A stretch of 25,239 nt of DNA from an uncultured Candidatus Saccharibacteria bacterium (GCA_946886125.1 CAMPHY010000004.1:1-25239); one strand, 5' to 3'; counted from the stretch's first letter, positions 1 to 8,373 are shown. Made by a program: numbers and translations. Notes: generated from the sequence alone by a model not told the origin.

Positions 1-647
1 AGTATTTCTACGAGCGCAAAACTCGTCTGACGCAAATTATCGCTATTAAACGGACTTAAGCGGACCAAACGATGAACGCCGTGTTCACTTTTTAACTTAC
101 CGTATGCATAGGGACCAGTTATCTCAATCACACTACTTTTAATACCCGCTTCATCGGCCGATGAACGCTCTACGATAGACACCCCCATATTGGCTTTCTC
201 AGCCCAGCGTAAATACATGCGTTCAAGCATTTCAGTGAAATCTTGCGCATCAGTACCGCCTACGCCAGCAGACAGTCGAATCAGTGCATTATGGTCATCG
301 TATTCGCCGTTGTATAGTAGTTCTTTTTTACGTTCAGCGAACTCCTGCTCGAGCGCCGTCACCTGACCCTCAAATTCTCCCAGTAAGCTATCGTCACCAA
401 GCTCCATAAGTTCATGAATGTCATTGGTTTGTGCCTGTAGCGTCTGCCAGGGCTCGACAATCGACTGCAGTGCAGACAATTGCTTACTTTTCTCCTGAGC
501 AATGGTAGGATTATTCCATACTTCTGGCGCAGCCATCTCATCTTCAAGCTCACGTAAACGTGCCGTTTTATCAGCAATCGCAAGCGTATTATACGCTGCG
601 TCTATGCCGGATTTCAGAATATCAAGTCGTTTTAATAGAGGTTGCAT
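1..647 (-). CDS. prfB: Peptide chain release factor 2 (RF2), N-terminal part, cut by window edge
   Basis: RF2 reads UAA and UGA stop codons in the ribosomal A site and triggers release of the finished protein. I translated this frame by hand from the ATG at 647-645. It is open to the left edge and gives about 215 residues: an N-terminal helical domain, the segment AGVGGTDAQDF, then ERMYLRWAE and HRLVRLSPFNS. The SPF tripeptide is the RF2 'anticodon' for UGA. The catalytic GGQ would lie beyond the window. Many RF2 genes carry a programmed frameshift with an in-frame UGA near codon 25; here the frame is continuous through that point, so there is none. The gene diverges from murI. A TGGTACACT extended -10 ends 7 bases before the ATG and no Shine-Dalgarno is present, so the mRNA may be leaderless. 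Family assignment is secure. Confidence 0.95.
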   Translation of the reverse strand, partial: MQPLLKRLDILKSGIDAAYNTLAIADKTARLRELEDEMAAPEVWNNPTIAQEKSKQLSALQSIVEPWQTLQAQTNDIHELMELGDDSLLGEFEGQVTALEQEFAERKKELLYNGEYDDHNALIRLSAGVGGTDAQDFTEMLERMYLRWAEKANMGVSIVERSSADEAGIKSSVIEITGPYAYGKLKSEHGVHRLVRLSPFNSDNLRQTSFALVEI

Positions 648-654
648 TTCTTAT

Positions 655-676
655 AGTGTACCATGCGTGGTACACT
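655..676. promoter_or_regulatory. Symmetric divergent promoter (inverted repeat) between prfB and murI
   Basis: Arms AGTGTACCA (655-663) and TGGTACACT (668-676) are perfect reverse complements around a TGCG centre. Read outward, each arm is an extended -10 element (TG-G-TACACT). Each ends exactly 7 bases before a start codon: murI ATG at 684 and prfB ATG at 647. I infer back-to-back, mutually exclusive promoters; -35 matches are weak on both sides. The repeat could also bind a dimeric regulator. Confidence 0.55.
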
Positions 677-683
677 GACGGAC

Positions 684-1352
684 ATGAAGATAGGCGTCTT
701 TGACTCTGGTATTGGAGGAAAAATTGTTGCCATAACTTTGCAACAAGCCTTTCCTAATGATGTTATTCAATACGTCAATGACAGCGCTCATATGCCCTAC
801 GGCACAAAAACATCTGCAGAAATACAAGCGCTTACCCTGCAGGCCATTTTCCCGCTTATACATACTGGCTGTCAAGTAATTGTCGTTGCATGTAATACCG
901 CAACGACGAATGCTATTCAACTACTGCGACAAACCTATCCAGCAATTTTCTTTGTGGGCCTGGAGCCGATGGTAAAACCAGCCGCTGCACAAACAAAAAC
1001 AGGTGTCATAGGCGTATGCGCCACGCCAGCAACACTGACAAGCGACGGCTATCAGCACCTAAAAGACTTCTGGACAAAAGACATACGCGTGATCGAACCG
1101 GACTGCAGTAACTGGGCTGAGTTGATTGAGCATGGTCAAGCTGTCAACATCACTCTTGAAAGTACAATTCGCCGTTTACGCGATCAACAGTGTGACGTCA
1201 TTGTACTCGCCTGCACGCACTACCACTGGCTTTATGATCAAATTCGTCATCTAGCACCAACCATCACCATTCTTGAACCAACAGATGCAATTACTCGTCG
1301 AATCAACACTTTTAAACAGGATTATAGATCGTTTACTGCTTCGATGAATTGA
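684..1352 (+). CDS. murI: Glutamate racemase
   Basis: MurI interconverts L- and D-glutamate in the cytoplasm, supplying D-Glu for the peptidoglycan stem peptide. The protein opens with KIGVFDSGIGG, the N-terminal signature holding the conserved Asp-Ser pair. It has both catalytic cysteines, in VACNTATT and in LACTHYHW, and the GLEPMVKPA segment between them. At 222 residues it is shorter than the usual 255-285. I chose the ATG at 684 because it places the family signature at the N terminus and lies 7 bases after the extended -10 TGGTACACT. An in-frame ATG at 663 would add MRGTLTD and is less likely. There is no Shine-Dalgarno, so translation is probably leaderless. The last 31 bases overlap the 3' end of convergent murD. 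Together the two genes mark local peptidoglycan precursor synthesis. Confidence 0.9.
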   Translation: MKIGVFDSGIGGKIVAITLQQAFPNDVIQYVNDSAHMPYGTKTSAEIQALTLQAIFPLIHTGCQVIVVACNTATTNAIQLLRQTYPAIFFVGLEPMVKPAAAQTKTGVIGVCATPATLTSDGYQHLKDFWTKDIRVIEPDCSNWAELIEHGQAVNITLESTIRRLRDQQCDVIVLACTHYHWLYDQIRHLAPTITILEPTDAITRRINTFKQDYRSFTASMN

Positions 1353-2611
1353 TTACCACGATCTACGTAGCTTTTAAACATGTCGAAGCTTGCGCTAGCT
1401 GGACTCAAAATCACCACGTCGCCCGGCTGAGCGGAAGCAGCAGCTCGCGTCACAATGTGAGTCATATCAGGGGTGTGCTCAGTCATAACGTCAATAGTCA
1501 CACTTTTTTGCTGCAATGCCTTTGCGATCGCTGGACCAGTCTCTCCAACGCAGATGATGGCTCGTATAGAGTCGCTCCTGCTCACTTCATCTACTAGATC
1601 ATCGTAGTCGGTTCCTTTATTTGATCCGCCCAGAATCAATACTTTAGGCTGCACAAATGCTTTGATCGCAGCAATGGCGCTTCCAGGAGTTGTTGCTATA
1701 CTATCGTCATAGTATGAAACACCCTCGTATGTGCGAACGAATTTCAAACGGTGTGCTAAGCCGGTAAAGCTAGCTAGCCCTTTGGCAATTGCCCCAATAT
1801 CTTCTTGGACCCATTGCCATACTGCAGCAATAGCCGCACATGCATTATCTTGATTATGTACTCCAGGTAATTGCAGTTCATCAACTGAGCAAATTTTTTG
1901 TTCTCCATACCAGAATGCATCTTGTTTAACATGGGCAGATTCTAAATCTTGATACGGAATTTGCTTTGCCTCCGCTTGATCTGCAATCGTTGTTGCCCAC
2001 GTGTTTTCTTGGTTATAGACTACGAGATCATCAATGTTCTGCCAGCGAACAATTTGGCTTTTAGCTCTTAGATAATCATCAAAATCGGCGTGCACATCCA
2101 AATGATCTGGTTCGATGTAAAGCACCACCGCAACTTGAGGTGATTGCTCGATGTCCCATAATTGGAAACTACTTAGTTCATAGACAACAATGTCATCGGT
2201 CGCTATTTGCGGTAACACATCAAGTGCAGGGACGCCAATATTACCAATGAGATGGACATTCTTGCCAGCTGCTTGCAGAATACTTGTAATTAAGCTTGCC
2301 GTTGTCCCCTTACCTTTACTGCCAGTAACTCCAATAATCGGTGCGGGACAGTGTTTAAAAAATTCATTTGTCGCTGACCAGACCTTGCCATCAGTTACAA
2401 TTTTATGCGGCGCCAGCCCCGGTGAGCGTATGACCAGATCGAACCCTTCCAAGCGCTCAAAAGCACCGTCACCTATAATGGTTGAGGCGTCAACTGGTAT
2501 CATACGCGCTGGCTTGCGCTCGTCGACAATCACTACTTGATTGTCATTCTTACTCCAGTAGGCGTAGTTTGACTCTCCCTCAGCACCGTATCCAGCAATT
2601 GCAATCTTCAT
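1322..2611 (-). CDS. murD: UDP-N-acetylmuramoyl-L-alanine--D-glutamate ligase
   Basis: MurD adds D-glutamate to UDP-MurNAc-L-Ala using ATP, in the cytoplasm. The 429-residue length fits the family. The N-terminal Rossmann-like region (IAGYGAEGES) binds the uridine nucleotide. The ATP loop GVTGSKGKGTT lies at residues 94-104, followed by LIGNIGVPAL and, in the C-terminal half, DDSIATTPGSA and LILGGSNKGTDY, all typical of MurD rather than MurC, E or F. It is the last gene of the secA-M16-murD run; the start is 9 bases after the M16 stop codon and has no obvious Shine-Dalgarno, so it may depend on coupling to the upstream gene. A TAGAAT box overlapping the M16 stop, 6 bases before the ATG, could be an internal leaderless promoter. 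Its substrate D-Glu is made by the convergent, 31-base-overlapping murI. Confidence 0.94.
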   Translation of the reverse strand: MKIAIAGYGAEGESNYAYWSKNDNQVVIVDERKPARMIPVDASTIIGDGAFERLEGFDLVIRSPGLAPHKIVTDGKVWSATNEFFKHCPAPIIGVTGSKGKGTTASLITSILQAAGKNVHLIGNIGVPALDVLPQIATDDIVVYELSSFQLWDIEQSPQVAVVLYIEPDHLDVHADFDDYLRAKSQIVRWQNIDDLVVYNQENTWATTIADQAEAKQIPYQDLESAHVKQDAFWYGEQKICSVDELQLPGVHNQDNACAAIAAVWQWVQEDIGAIAKGLASFTGLAHRLKFVRTYEGVSYYDDSIATTPGSAIAAIKAFVQPKVLILGGSNKGTDYDDLVDEVSRSDSIRAIICVGETGPAIAKALQQKSVTIDVMTEHTPDMTHIVTRAAASAQPGDVVILSPASASFDMFKSYVDRGNQFIEAVNDL

Positions 2612-2620
2612 ATTTATATT

Positions 2621-3907
2621 CTAACGTGTTTGGAATAATGTAGCGAGTTTGTCATGCAGCTCAATAATTTCCGACTTTTCGCCGCTGCTCACACCAGCAA
2701 GCGCCCAAGTATTATGCTGAATAAATTCTTGGGCTGTTCGCACCATCTGGCCGCGAGTGACTCGACGAATAGCTTCAGGTACTTTTTCATATTCTTTCAG
2801 CGTTCCATCTGCAAAGTAGCGACCTGTGTAGAAGTTACTAATCTGGGCGACCGTTTGCGCTCCCATCTGGTAACGCCCTAGTGCGTACGACTTCGCTGCA
2901 TCAAGCTCGGCTTCAGTAATTTTACCGTCCATGACACATTTCATTTCTCGGACGATAATATCGAATAAGCCGTCTGCGGTATCAAGATTAACTTGTCCAC
3001 CAAAATCCCAGCTACTATCATAAAATCCAGCCGAAGTATCCGAAAACATACCATAGGCTAATCCTTTTTTACGAGCCGCTCCGTACATGCGTGAATGCAT
3101 AGTGCCAGTCAGGATATGATCAAGACAATTCATGGCTTCAATTTCTTCATCATTGAGTTCACGAGGCGTCACCATCGACCAACCAAACGTGAGGTTCGAT
3201 GCTTCTTTACGACGTATCAAAGTAGGATTACCACTCGTGAGTTTCACCTTAGGCGCCTCAAATCGTTCACCACTCTCGAGTTGCCAATCTTCTAATTGAC
3301 GTTTAATGTCACTTTTTCGTCCATGTAACTTTCCGGCAATCACAAAGCGCATGTTCTGTGCTGTGTGAGTGCGAGCATAGTGTTCTTTAATATCATCCAG
3401 GGTAATATCTGAGATAGTCTGAAGACGTTGGCGATACGTATAAACATCCTCGCCAAGTAGTTGCTGAATTTTTGGCCATAGTACACGATTATGGTTGTTT
3501 AGATACCCCGTGAGTTCACTTTTCACATTACCTTTTTCAGCCACCAGTTCCTCGGCGTTAAAACGCGGCTGGCAGATTGCAACTTGCTGTAATTTAAGAA
3601 TTTTTTCCCATTCAAAATCTGCACAGTCTGCCACGTAGACCATCGAAAGATCACTTGTGTAGGCATTATGGTACGCGCCATTTTTACAAAATTCAGCTTC
3701 ATAGTCATGCTCTGACTCAAATTGAGCATTCGCACCAAAAGCGAGGTGCTCCATAACGTGAGCTGTCTCGTAAATATCCTTCGAGCGAACATAGTGATTA
3801 CCTGCACGGAACTGAAATTGAAAACTCATGACTGTCGCGCCAGGAATATCAATAAGCAAGCCACGCGCACCATTTTTGAGCCGTACTTCTTCGACGGTAT
3901 GTTTCAT
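2621..3907 (-). CDS. M16 family zinc metallopeptidase (pitrilysin-like)
   Basis: M16 enzymes are clamshell-shaped zinc peptidases that cut peptides in an enclosed chamber. The inverted zinc motif HxxEH is present as HVMEH at residues 50-54. Glu124 or Glu131 in the following EELVAEKGNVKSEL segment sits at the distance expected for the third zinc ligand. The rest (about residues 170-428) is the second, non-catalytic M16 domain. At 428 residues this is one half-clamshell, so it would work as a homodimer or with a partner; no second M16 gene is visible nearby. No signal peptide is seen, so it is probably cytoplasmic. It has a Shine-Dalgarno (AAAGGAT), starts 22 bases after secA and is followed 9 bases later by murD. 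The substrate is unknown; signal-peptide or small-peptide clearance is only a guess from the secA context. Confidence 0.87.
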   Translation of the reverse strand: MKHTVEEVRLKNGARGLLIDIPGATVMSFQFQFRAGNHYVRSKDIYETAHVMEHLAFGANAQFESEHDYEAEFCKNGAYHNAYTSDLSMVYVADCADFEWEKILKLQQVAICQPRFNAEELVAEKGNVKSELTGYLNNHNRVLWPKIQQLLGEDVYTYRQRLQTISDITLDDIKEHYARTHTAQNMRFVIAGKLHGRKSDIKRQLEDWQLESGERFEAPKVKLTSGNPTLIRRKEASNLTFGWSMVTPRELNDEEIEAMNCLDHILTGTMHSRMYGAARKKGLAYGMFSDTSAGFYDSSWDFGGQVNLDTADGLFDIIVREMKCVMDGKITEAELDAAKSYALGRYQMGAQTVAQISNFYTGRYFADGTLKEYEKVPEAIRRVTRGQMVRTAQEFIQHNTWALAGVSSGEKSEIIELHDKLATLFQTR

Positions 3908-3929
3908 AGTCTATCCTTTTACCACCCGC

Positions 3930-6551
3930 TTATTTACGGTTCTTTTTGCGATTTTGTCGCTGCACTTTTTTCTTTTTGCGTGCATCATTCTTTACTTTAT
4001 TAACGTCACTTGGCGCTTTAGCCTTAACGGCTTTGAAGTCATCATCACGGTTATCTTCCCCACCCGTAACTTCATTAACACCTTTTTCAATTGAACGTTC
4101 CGCTAAACGCGTAAGCTCAGTTTCGTATTCTTCGTCGGCTTGCGCGACAACATCATGGCGATGTACATGCATAATGGCACGAATCACTTCGTCCCGAAGC
4201 GTCGCCTGTAGACTCTCGAATAGTTTTTGTGACTCAGATCGATACTCCACTAATGGATCGCGCTGCCCTACACTTCGCCAGTGGATACCGTCACGTAGAT
4301 GCTGCATGTTCTCAAGGTGTTGCATCCAAAGTGTATCAAGCACCTGTAGGTATACTTCACGCTCTACTTTGCGCACTACTTCTTGCGTCAGTTCTTCCTC
4401 TTTAGCTGTATATAGCTTAGCAACCGCTTCACGAGCTTGATCGAATCGAAGCTTATCTTTCTTCTCATCACCAATGGTCGCAATAATCTTCTCATCAAGT
4501 GGGAAAATAGTAACAAATTCTTCTTTAAACTGCTTGTTATTCTTAGCAGGAACAACGGTCAGCTCTCGGAGTTTAGCGTCAATCAGTCGTTCAATTTCAG
4601 GTTTAATATCATCACCTTCAAGAATCTTGCGACGCATTGTATACACCACGCGACGATGACGATTGATCACATTGTCATACTGGACGACATTTTTACGACT
4701 GTCGTAATTGTAGCCTTCAATTCGCTTCTGTGCAGCCTCGAGCGTTCGTGATACGGCCTTGTTTTGAATTGGCGTATTTTCATCCACACCAAGTCGGTCC
4801 ATCAGTGCAGCAATACGCTCACCTTGGAAAATACGCATCAAGTCATCTTCAGTTGAAACAAAGAAACGAGTTTCTCCTGGATCACCCTGACGACCACCAC
4901 GTCCACGTAACTGGTTATCAATACGACGAGATTCATGTCGCTCAGAACCAATTACCGCTAGCCCGCCAAGCTCCACGACGCCTTCGCCAAGCTTGATGTC
5001 GGTACCACGACCAGCAATGTTAGTTGCTAGTGTAATAGCGCCCTTTTCACCAGCTTTTTCGACAATCGCCGCTTCACGCTCATTGTTTTTAGCATTAAGT
5101 AATTCGTAAGGAATCTTTTCTTTATCGAGCCACTTAGCAATTAACTCATTCTTGGCAATGGAGGCTGACCCTACGAGCACCGGTCGACCAATTTCATGGT
5201 ATTCTTTAATCGCCTCGGCGACAGCCTTAAGCTTACCGGCTTCGGTCTTAAAGATAAGATCTTCATGATCAATACGTGCAAGCGGACGGTTTGACGGCAC
5301 CTGAATCACATCTAGTTCATAAATCTGCTGAAACTCTTCTGCTTCAGTAAACGCCGTACCGGTCATACCTGCCAGCTTATTGTAAAGTCGGAAAAAGTTT
5401 TGGAATGATACGGTTGCGAGCGTCTTACTCTCCTGTAGTACATTCACACCCTCTTTCGCTTCAATCGCCTGGTGCAGGCCTTCATTGTAGCGACGACCTT
5501 GCATAAGGCGACCAGTATGCTCATCGACAATAATCACTTCACCGGTATTACTAACTACGTAATCTTTATCGCGCTTAAACACCGTCTGTGCTTTCAGCGC
5601 CTGATCCACGTGATAGACCGAACGGATATGTTCAGGGGTATATAAGTTCTTAATACCCAGCATTTTTTGAACTTTTTCGACACCCTCGTCACTAAGCGAC
5701 ACAACACGACGCTTTTCTTCAAGGATATAATCGTCTGGCCCAAGCTTGGCGGCAATTTTAGCAAATTGATAGTAACTATCAGGGTTTTCAGCAGCCGGCG
5801 CACTAATAATAAGCGGCGTACGTGCTTCGTCAATCAGAATTGAGTCAACCTCGTCAACAATCGCATAGTGCAAATCACGCTGACGCAGCAAATCGACTTC
5901 GTTAGCCATGTTGTCACGGAGATAATCAAACCCAAATTCGTTATTGGTGCCGTAAGTTATATCAGCCGCATAGGCTTCTTTGCGAGTAACTGGTCGTAAA
6001 CGACGCATACGAGGGTCATCATGCTTTTCGTTATCAAATTCAGGATCGAAGACAAATGAAGCGTCATTGATGATAACACCCGTTGAAAGACCGAGGAAAT
6101 GATACAATTCACCCATCCAGCTAGCATCACGCTGAGCGAGGTAATCGTTGACAGTCACGACATGAACACCCTTCTCTTCAAGTGCATTCAAGTACACAGG
6201 TAGCGTCGCTACAAGCGTCTTACCTTCACCGGTCTTCATTTCGGCGACATTACCTTCGTGGAGCGCCATACCACCAATAAGTTGGACATCAAAGTGCCGC
6301 ATACCAAGCACACGATCACCCGCTTCACGAACCAGCGCAAATGCATCAGGTAGGATATCGTCAATTGATGTACCCTTTTTACTAAGGCGCTCTTTCAACA
6401 CAGCCGTCTGCTTTTTCAGCTCCGGCTTTGTCATTTTTTTATACGCATCAGTCAACGCATTGATCGCACCAACTTTTTTCTGCAAACCCTTTAAGATACG
6501 TTGTTGCGGATCACCAAAAACTTTCGTGAGCGCTTTTTGTCTACTAACCAT
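3930..6551 (-). CDS. secA: Protein translocase subunit SecA
   Basis: SecA is the ATPase motor that pushes unfolded preproteins through SecYEG. Walker A MKTGEGKT is at residues 105-112, the DEVD Walker B box at 233-236, and the second nucleotide-binding fold holds NIAGRGTDI and QLRGRGGRQGDPG. The total of 873 residues is normal. Two features are odd. About 20 extra, charged residues (roughly 165-187, DPEFDNEKHDDP) sit before KEAYAADITYGTNNEFGFDY. The C terminus ends in a strongly basic tail (RKKKKVQRQNRKKNRK) in place of the zinc-binding CxCxSGxxxxxHC domain used by SecB-dependent SecA. The start has a GAGGG Shine-Dalgarno 9 bases upstream. It lies between hpf and the M16 gene on one strand, with its own promoter at about 6597. 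Confidence 0.97.
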   Translation of the reverse strand: MVSRQKALTKVFGDPQQRILKGLQKKVGAINALTDAYKKMTKPELKKQTAVLKERLSKKGTSIDDILPDAFALVREAGDRVLGMRHFDVQLIGGMALHEGNVAEMKTGEGKTLVATLPVYLNALEEKGVHVVTVNDYLAQRDASWMGELYHFLGLSTGVIINDASFVFDPEFDNEKHDDPRMRRLRPVTRKEAYAADITYGTNNEFGFDYLRDNMANEVDLLRQRDLHYAIVDEVDSILIDEARTPLIISAPAAENPDSYYQFAKIAAKLGPDDYILEEKRRVVSLSDEGVEKVQKMLGIKNLYTPEHIRSVYHVDQALKAQTVFKRDKDYVVSNTGEVIIVDEHTGRLMQGRRYNEGLHQAIEAKEGVNVLQESKTLATVSFQNFFRLYNKLAGMTGTAFTEAEEFQQIYELDVIQVPSNRPLARIDHEDLIFKTEAGKLKAVAEAIKEYHEIGRPVLVGSASIAKNELIAKWLDKEKIPYELLNAKNNEREAAIVEKAGEKGAITLATNIAGRGTDIKLGEGVVELGGLAVIGSERHESRRIDNQLRGRGGRQGDPGETRFFVSTEDDLMRIFQGERIAALMDRLGVDENTPIQNKAVSRTLEAAQKRIEGYNYDSRKNVVQYDNVINRHRRVVYTMRRKILEGDDIKPEIERLIDAKLRELTVVPAKNNKQFKEEFVTIFPLDEKIIATIGDEKKDKLRFDQAREAVAKLYTAKEEELTQEVVRKVEREVYLQVLDTLWMQHLENMQHLRDGIHWRSVGQRDPLVEYRSESQKLFESLQATLRDEVIRAIMHVHRHDVVAQADEEYETELTRLAERSIEKGVNEVTGGEDNRDDDFKAVKAKAPSDVNKVKNDARKKKKVQRQNRKKNRK

Positions 6552-6596
6552 ACTAAGAATCCCTCGCTTCTGAAACTTCTGTCAAATACTCACCTT

Positions 6597-6602
6597 AGTA
6601 TA
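6597..6602 (-). promoter_or_regulatory. Probable -10 box upstream of secA
   Basis: On the minus strand TATACT lies about 45 bases before the secA ATG, giving a leader of about 40 bases that contains a GAGGG Shine-Dalgarno (6561-6565). A -35 is poorly defined (TTTTAT 17 bases upstream). Read-through from hpf is also possible because no terminator separates the genes. Confidence 0.45.
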
Positions 6603-6646
6603 CGCTGTTTATACGCGAGATAAAAGCCCTCTAACAGATAAAGTAT

Positions 6647-7018
6647 CTACAATTCGCGCGCATAGCTCCGCTTGAAGCGACTCAGTATTTTACGATGCCC
6701 AACGTGAGGAACGGTGGCTTCTTTATATTTCTTAAGCTGGCTAGCAAGTTTTGCTTCGACAATATCAACAGCGGCTAGCATATTAACCGTATAATCTTCG
6801 GCCATAAGGCGCTTATCAGGTACATTTAAAATGATTTCAGCGGCGTACTTGTTGCCATGGTCTTTGTTTACCTGCTTCAGCTTCACATCTGCTGTCACAC
6901 TCTTACGAGCGTGTTTTGGCAAGTAGCGATCAAGGCGGCCGATTTTTTTATTGACATACCTTCTTGTTGTATCGTCAATTTCGTACTTCACCCCTGTTAT
7001 ATCGATTGATGTAATCAT
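6647..7018 (-). CDS. hpf: Ribosome hibernation-promoting factor (HPF/RaiA family, short form)
   Basis: HPF-family proteins bind the 30S decoding region and silence or dimerise ribosomes during slow growth. The 123-residue protein shows the family pattern: an N-terminal strand MITSIDITGVKYEIDD, the helix RRYVNKKIGRLDRYLP, then the long strand pair with DVKLKQV and YAAEIILNVPDKRLMAEDY, and a C-terminal amphipathic helix (AVDIVEAKLASQLKKYKE). It lacks the extra C-terminal dimerisation domain of long HPF, so it is a short form. The very good Shine-Dalgarno AGGAGG (7026-7031) stands 7 bases before the ATG, and an extended -10 (TGCTATAAT) lies upstream, so it has its own promoter inside the tail of the serS transcript. 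The hpf-secA order is common in bacteria. Confidence 0.9.
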   Translation of the reverse strand: MITSIDITGVKYEIDDTTRRYVNKKIGRLDRYLPKHARKSVTADVKLKQVNKDHGNKYAAEIILNVPDKRLMAEDYTVNMLAAVDIVEAKLASQLKKYKEATVPHVGHRKILSRFKRSYAREL

Positions 7019-7055
7019 TCGCTACCCTCCTCTACTGTGATTTGGCTGTAGCTCT

Positions 7056-7064
7056 ATTATAGCA
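7056..7064 (-). promoter_or_regulatory. Extended -10 promoter for hpf
   Basis: TGCTATAAT on the minus strand is a perfect -10 with the TGN extension, lying 5 bases past the serS stop codon. Predicted transcription start is near 7049, giving a leader of about 30 bases that carries the AGGAGG Shine-Dalgarno. No clear -35 is seen, as expected for extended -10 promoters. Confidence 0.7.
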
Positions 7065-7068
7065 CCTG

Positions 7069-8367
7069 TTAGAGAACTTCACGACCACCAAGATACGATC
7101 GCAGTACTTCAGGGATATTTACATTTCCATCTTCAGTTTGGCCATTTTCAATAATCGCTATCATAATTCTACCCAGTGCAAAAGCCGTAGCATCATTAGT
7201 ATGCACAAGTTCCAGCTCCCCGCTTTGTCGACGTACTCGCGTTTTAAGTCGGCGAGACTGATAATCCGTCATGTAATCTGCCGTGTGTGTTTCACGGTAC
7301 TTATCTTGACCAGGTAGCCACGTCTCCATATCGATGCCACGTGCATTCGGCTTGCCAATATCAGCAGTACACTTTTGAATTACTTGATACGGAAGTCCTA
7401 GCTGAGTTAACAAATGTTCTTGAATAGCCACAAAAAAGAGGTGTTCGTTCAAGCCATCTTCACCAGACGTAAAACTCTCCATTTCGAGTTTATCGAACTG
7501 ATGCATGCGAAGAATCCCTTCCATATCCTTGCCGTATGTACCAGCCTCGCGACGGAAACTAGTTGCATACCCAACGTAACGCAATGGTAGTTGTGATTCT
7601 TCAAATATTTCACCAGCATGCATACTGCCCAGTACGTGCTCGGCACTTCCCTGTAGCCATAGATCATCATCTTCTAACTTATAGCGATCATCGCGTGGCT
7701 CTAGGCGATCCATTGCGTCATACAATTCGGTGCGAATCATAAGCGGCGGCAGTATTGGCGTGAATGGACGAATGTCTACTTTTAGATTAGCCTTGTCGGC
7801 AATTTTTTGAAGTGTCGCTTCGTCTGTCAAGGTGTCGAGTACGAATTGAATGATAGCAAACTGCAACTTCACAAGATCACCCTTAATATATGCGAATCGA
7901 CTACCGGCCACTTTTGCAGCACGTTCTTTATCGAGCCAAAGTCGCTGCTCGGCAATTTCAGCGTGGTTGCGAGGTGTAAATTCAAACTGCGGTTTGTCGC
8001 CGACTGTTTTAGCGAGTACGTTTTCATCTTCACTGACGCCAACCGGTACATCATCTGCCGCCATATTGGGGATTTGCTTTAACAGCGCCGTAAACTCAAT
8101 ATCAGCATTTGCCAGGTAGCCTTCTCTCTCGGCGAGCTCCAGCTTAATTTGCTTTCCCTCATCAATAATTTCTTGAGCGGGCCTACCACCCTTCATCTTA
8201 GCGGCATTAAGATTACGTCGTTCGCGCAGTTCATCAACCTGCTGGCTCAGCTCACGCTTAGCACCGTCAGCCTCAATTAGCGCGCTGATACTAATATCAT
8301 ACCCTTTACGATGAGCATTTTCCTGGACAAGCTCAGCATTTTCACGAATAAAACGAATATCTAACAT
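7069..8367 (-). CDS. serS: Serine--tRNA ligase
   Basis: SerRS charges tRNA-Ser (and tRNA-Sec where present) with serine. The protein has the N-terminal tRNA-binding coiled coil (about residues 25-105, rich in charged heptads such as ELSQQVDELRERRNL) and a class II catalytic core. Motif 2 is visible in TSFRREAGTYGKDMEGILRMHQF, and motif 3 in ALGRIMIAIIENGQ followed by NIPEVLRSYLGG. The length of 432 residues is normal. The ATG has no Shine-Dalgarno; a TGTTATAAT extended -10 ends 6 bases before it, so the transcript should begin at or next to the AUG. hpf follows 50 bases downstream behind its own promoter. No T-box leader is present, so tRNA-sensing control of this gene is not supported. Confidence 0.96.
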   Translation of the reverse strand: MLDIRFIRENAELVQENAHRKGYDISISALIEADGAKRELSQQVDELRERRNLNAAKMKGGRPAQEIIDEGKQIKLELAEREGYLANADIEFTALLKQIPNMAADDVPVGVSEDENVLAKTVGDKPQFEFTPRNHAEIAEQRLWLDKERAAKVAGSRFAYIKGDLVKLQFAIIQFVLDTLTDEATLQKIADKANLKVDIRPFTPILPPLMIRTELYDAMDRLEPRDDRYKLEDDDLWLQGSAEHVLGSMHAGEIFEESQLPLRYVGYATSFRREAGTYGKDMEGILRMHQFDKLEMESFTSGEDGLNEHLFFVAIQEHLLTQLGLPYQVIQKCTADIGKPNARGIDMETWLPGQDKYRETHTADYMTDYQSRRLKTRVRRQSGELELVHTNDATAFALGRIMIAIIENGQTEDGNVNIPEVLRSYLGGREVL

Positions 8368-8373
8368 GTTGCC

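Noticed and set aside
560..647. Programmed +1 frameshift in the early part of prfB
   Set aside because: Hand translation shows one continuous frame without an in-frame UGA or a slippery CUU-UGA site.
663..683. Longer murI start at ATG 663
   Set aside because: It adds seven residues outside the family N terminus and falls inside the inverted repeat. The ATG at 684 is correctly spaced from the TGGTACACT element. A TATAGT at 652-657 could serve the longer form, so it is not fully excluded.
3946..4440. Open frame of 164 codons antisense to the secA 3' region
   Set aside because: Ser/Arg/Cys-rich composition mirrors the secA codons; there is no ribosome site and secA is certain on the other strand.
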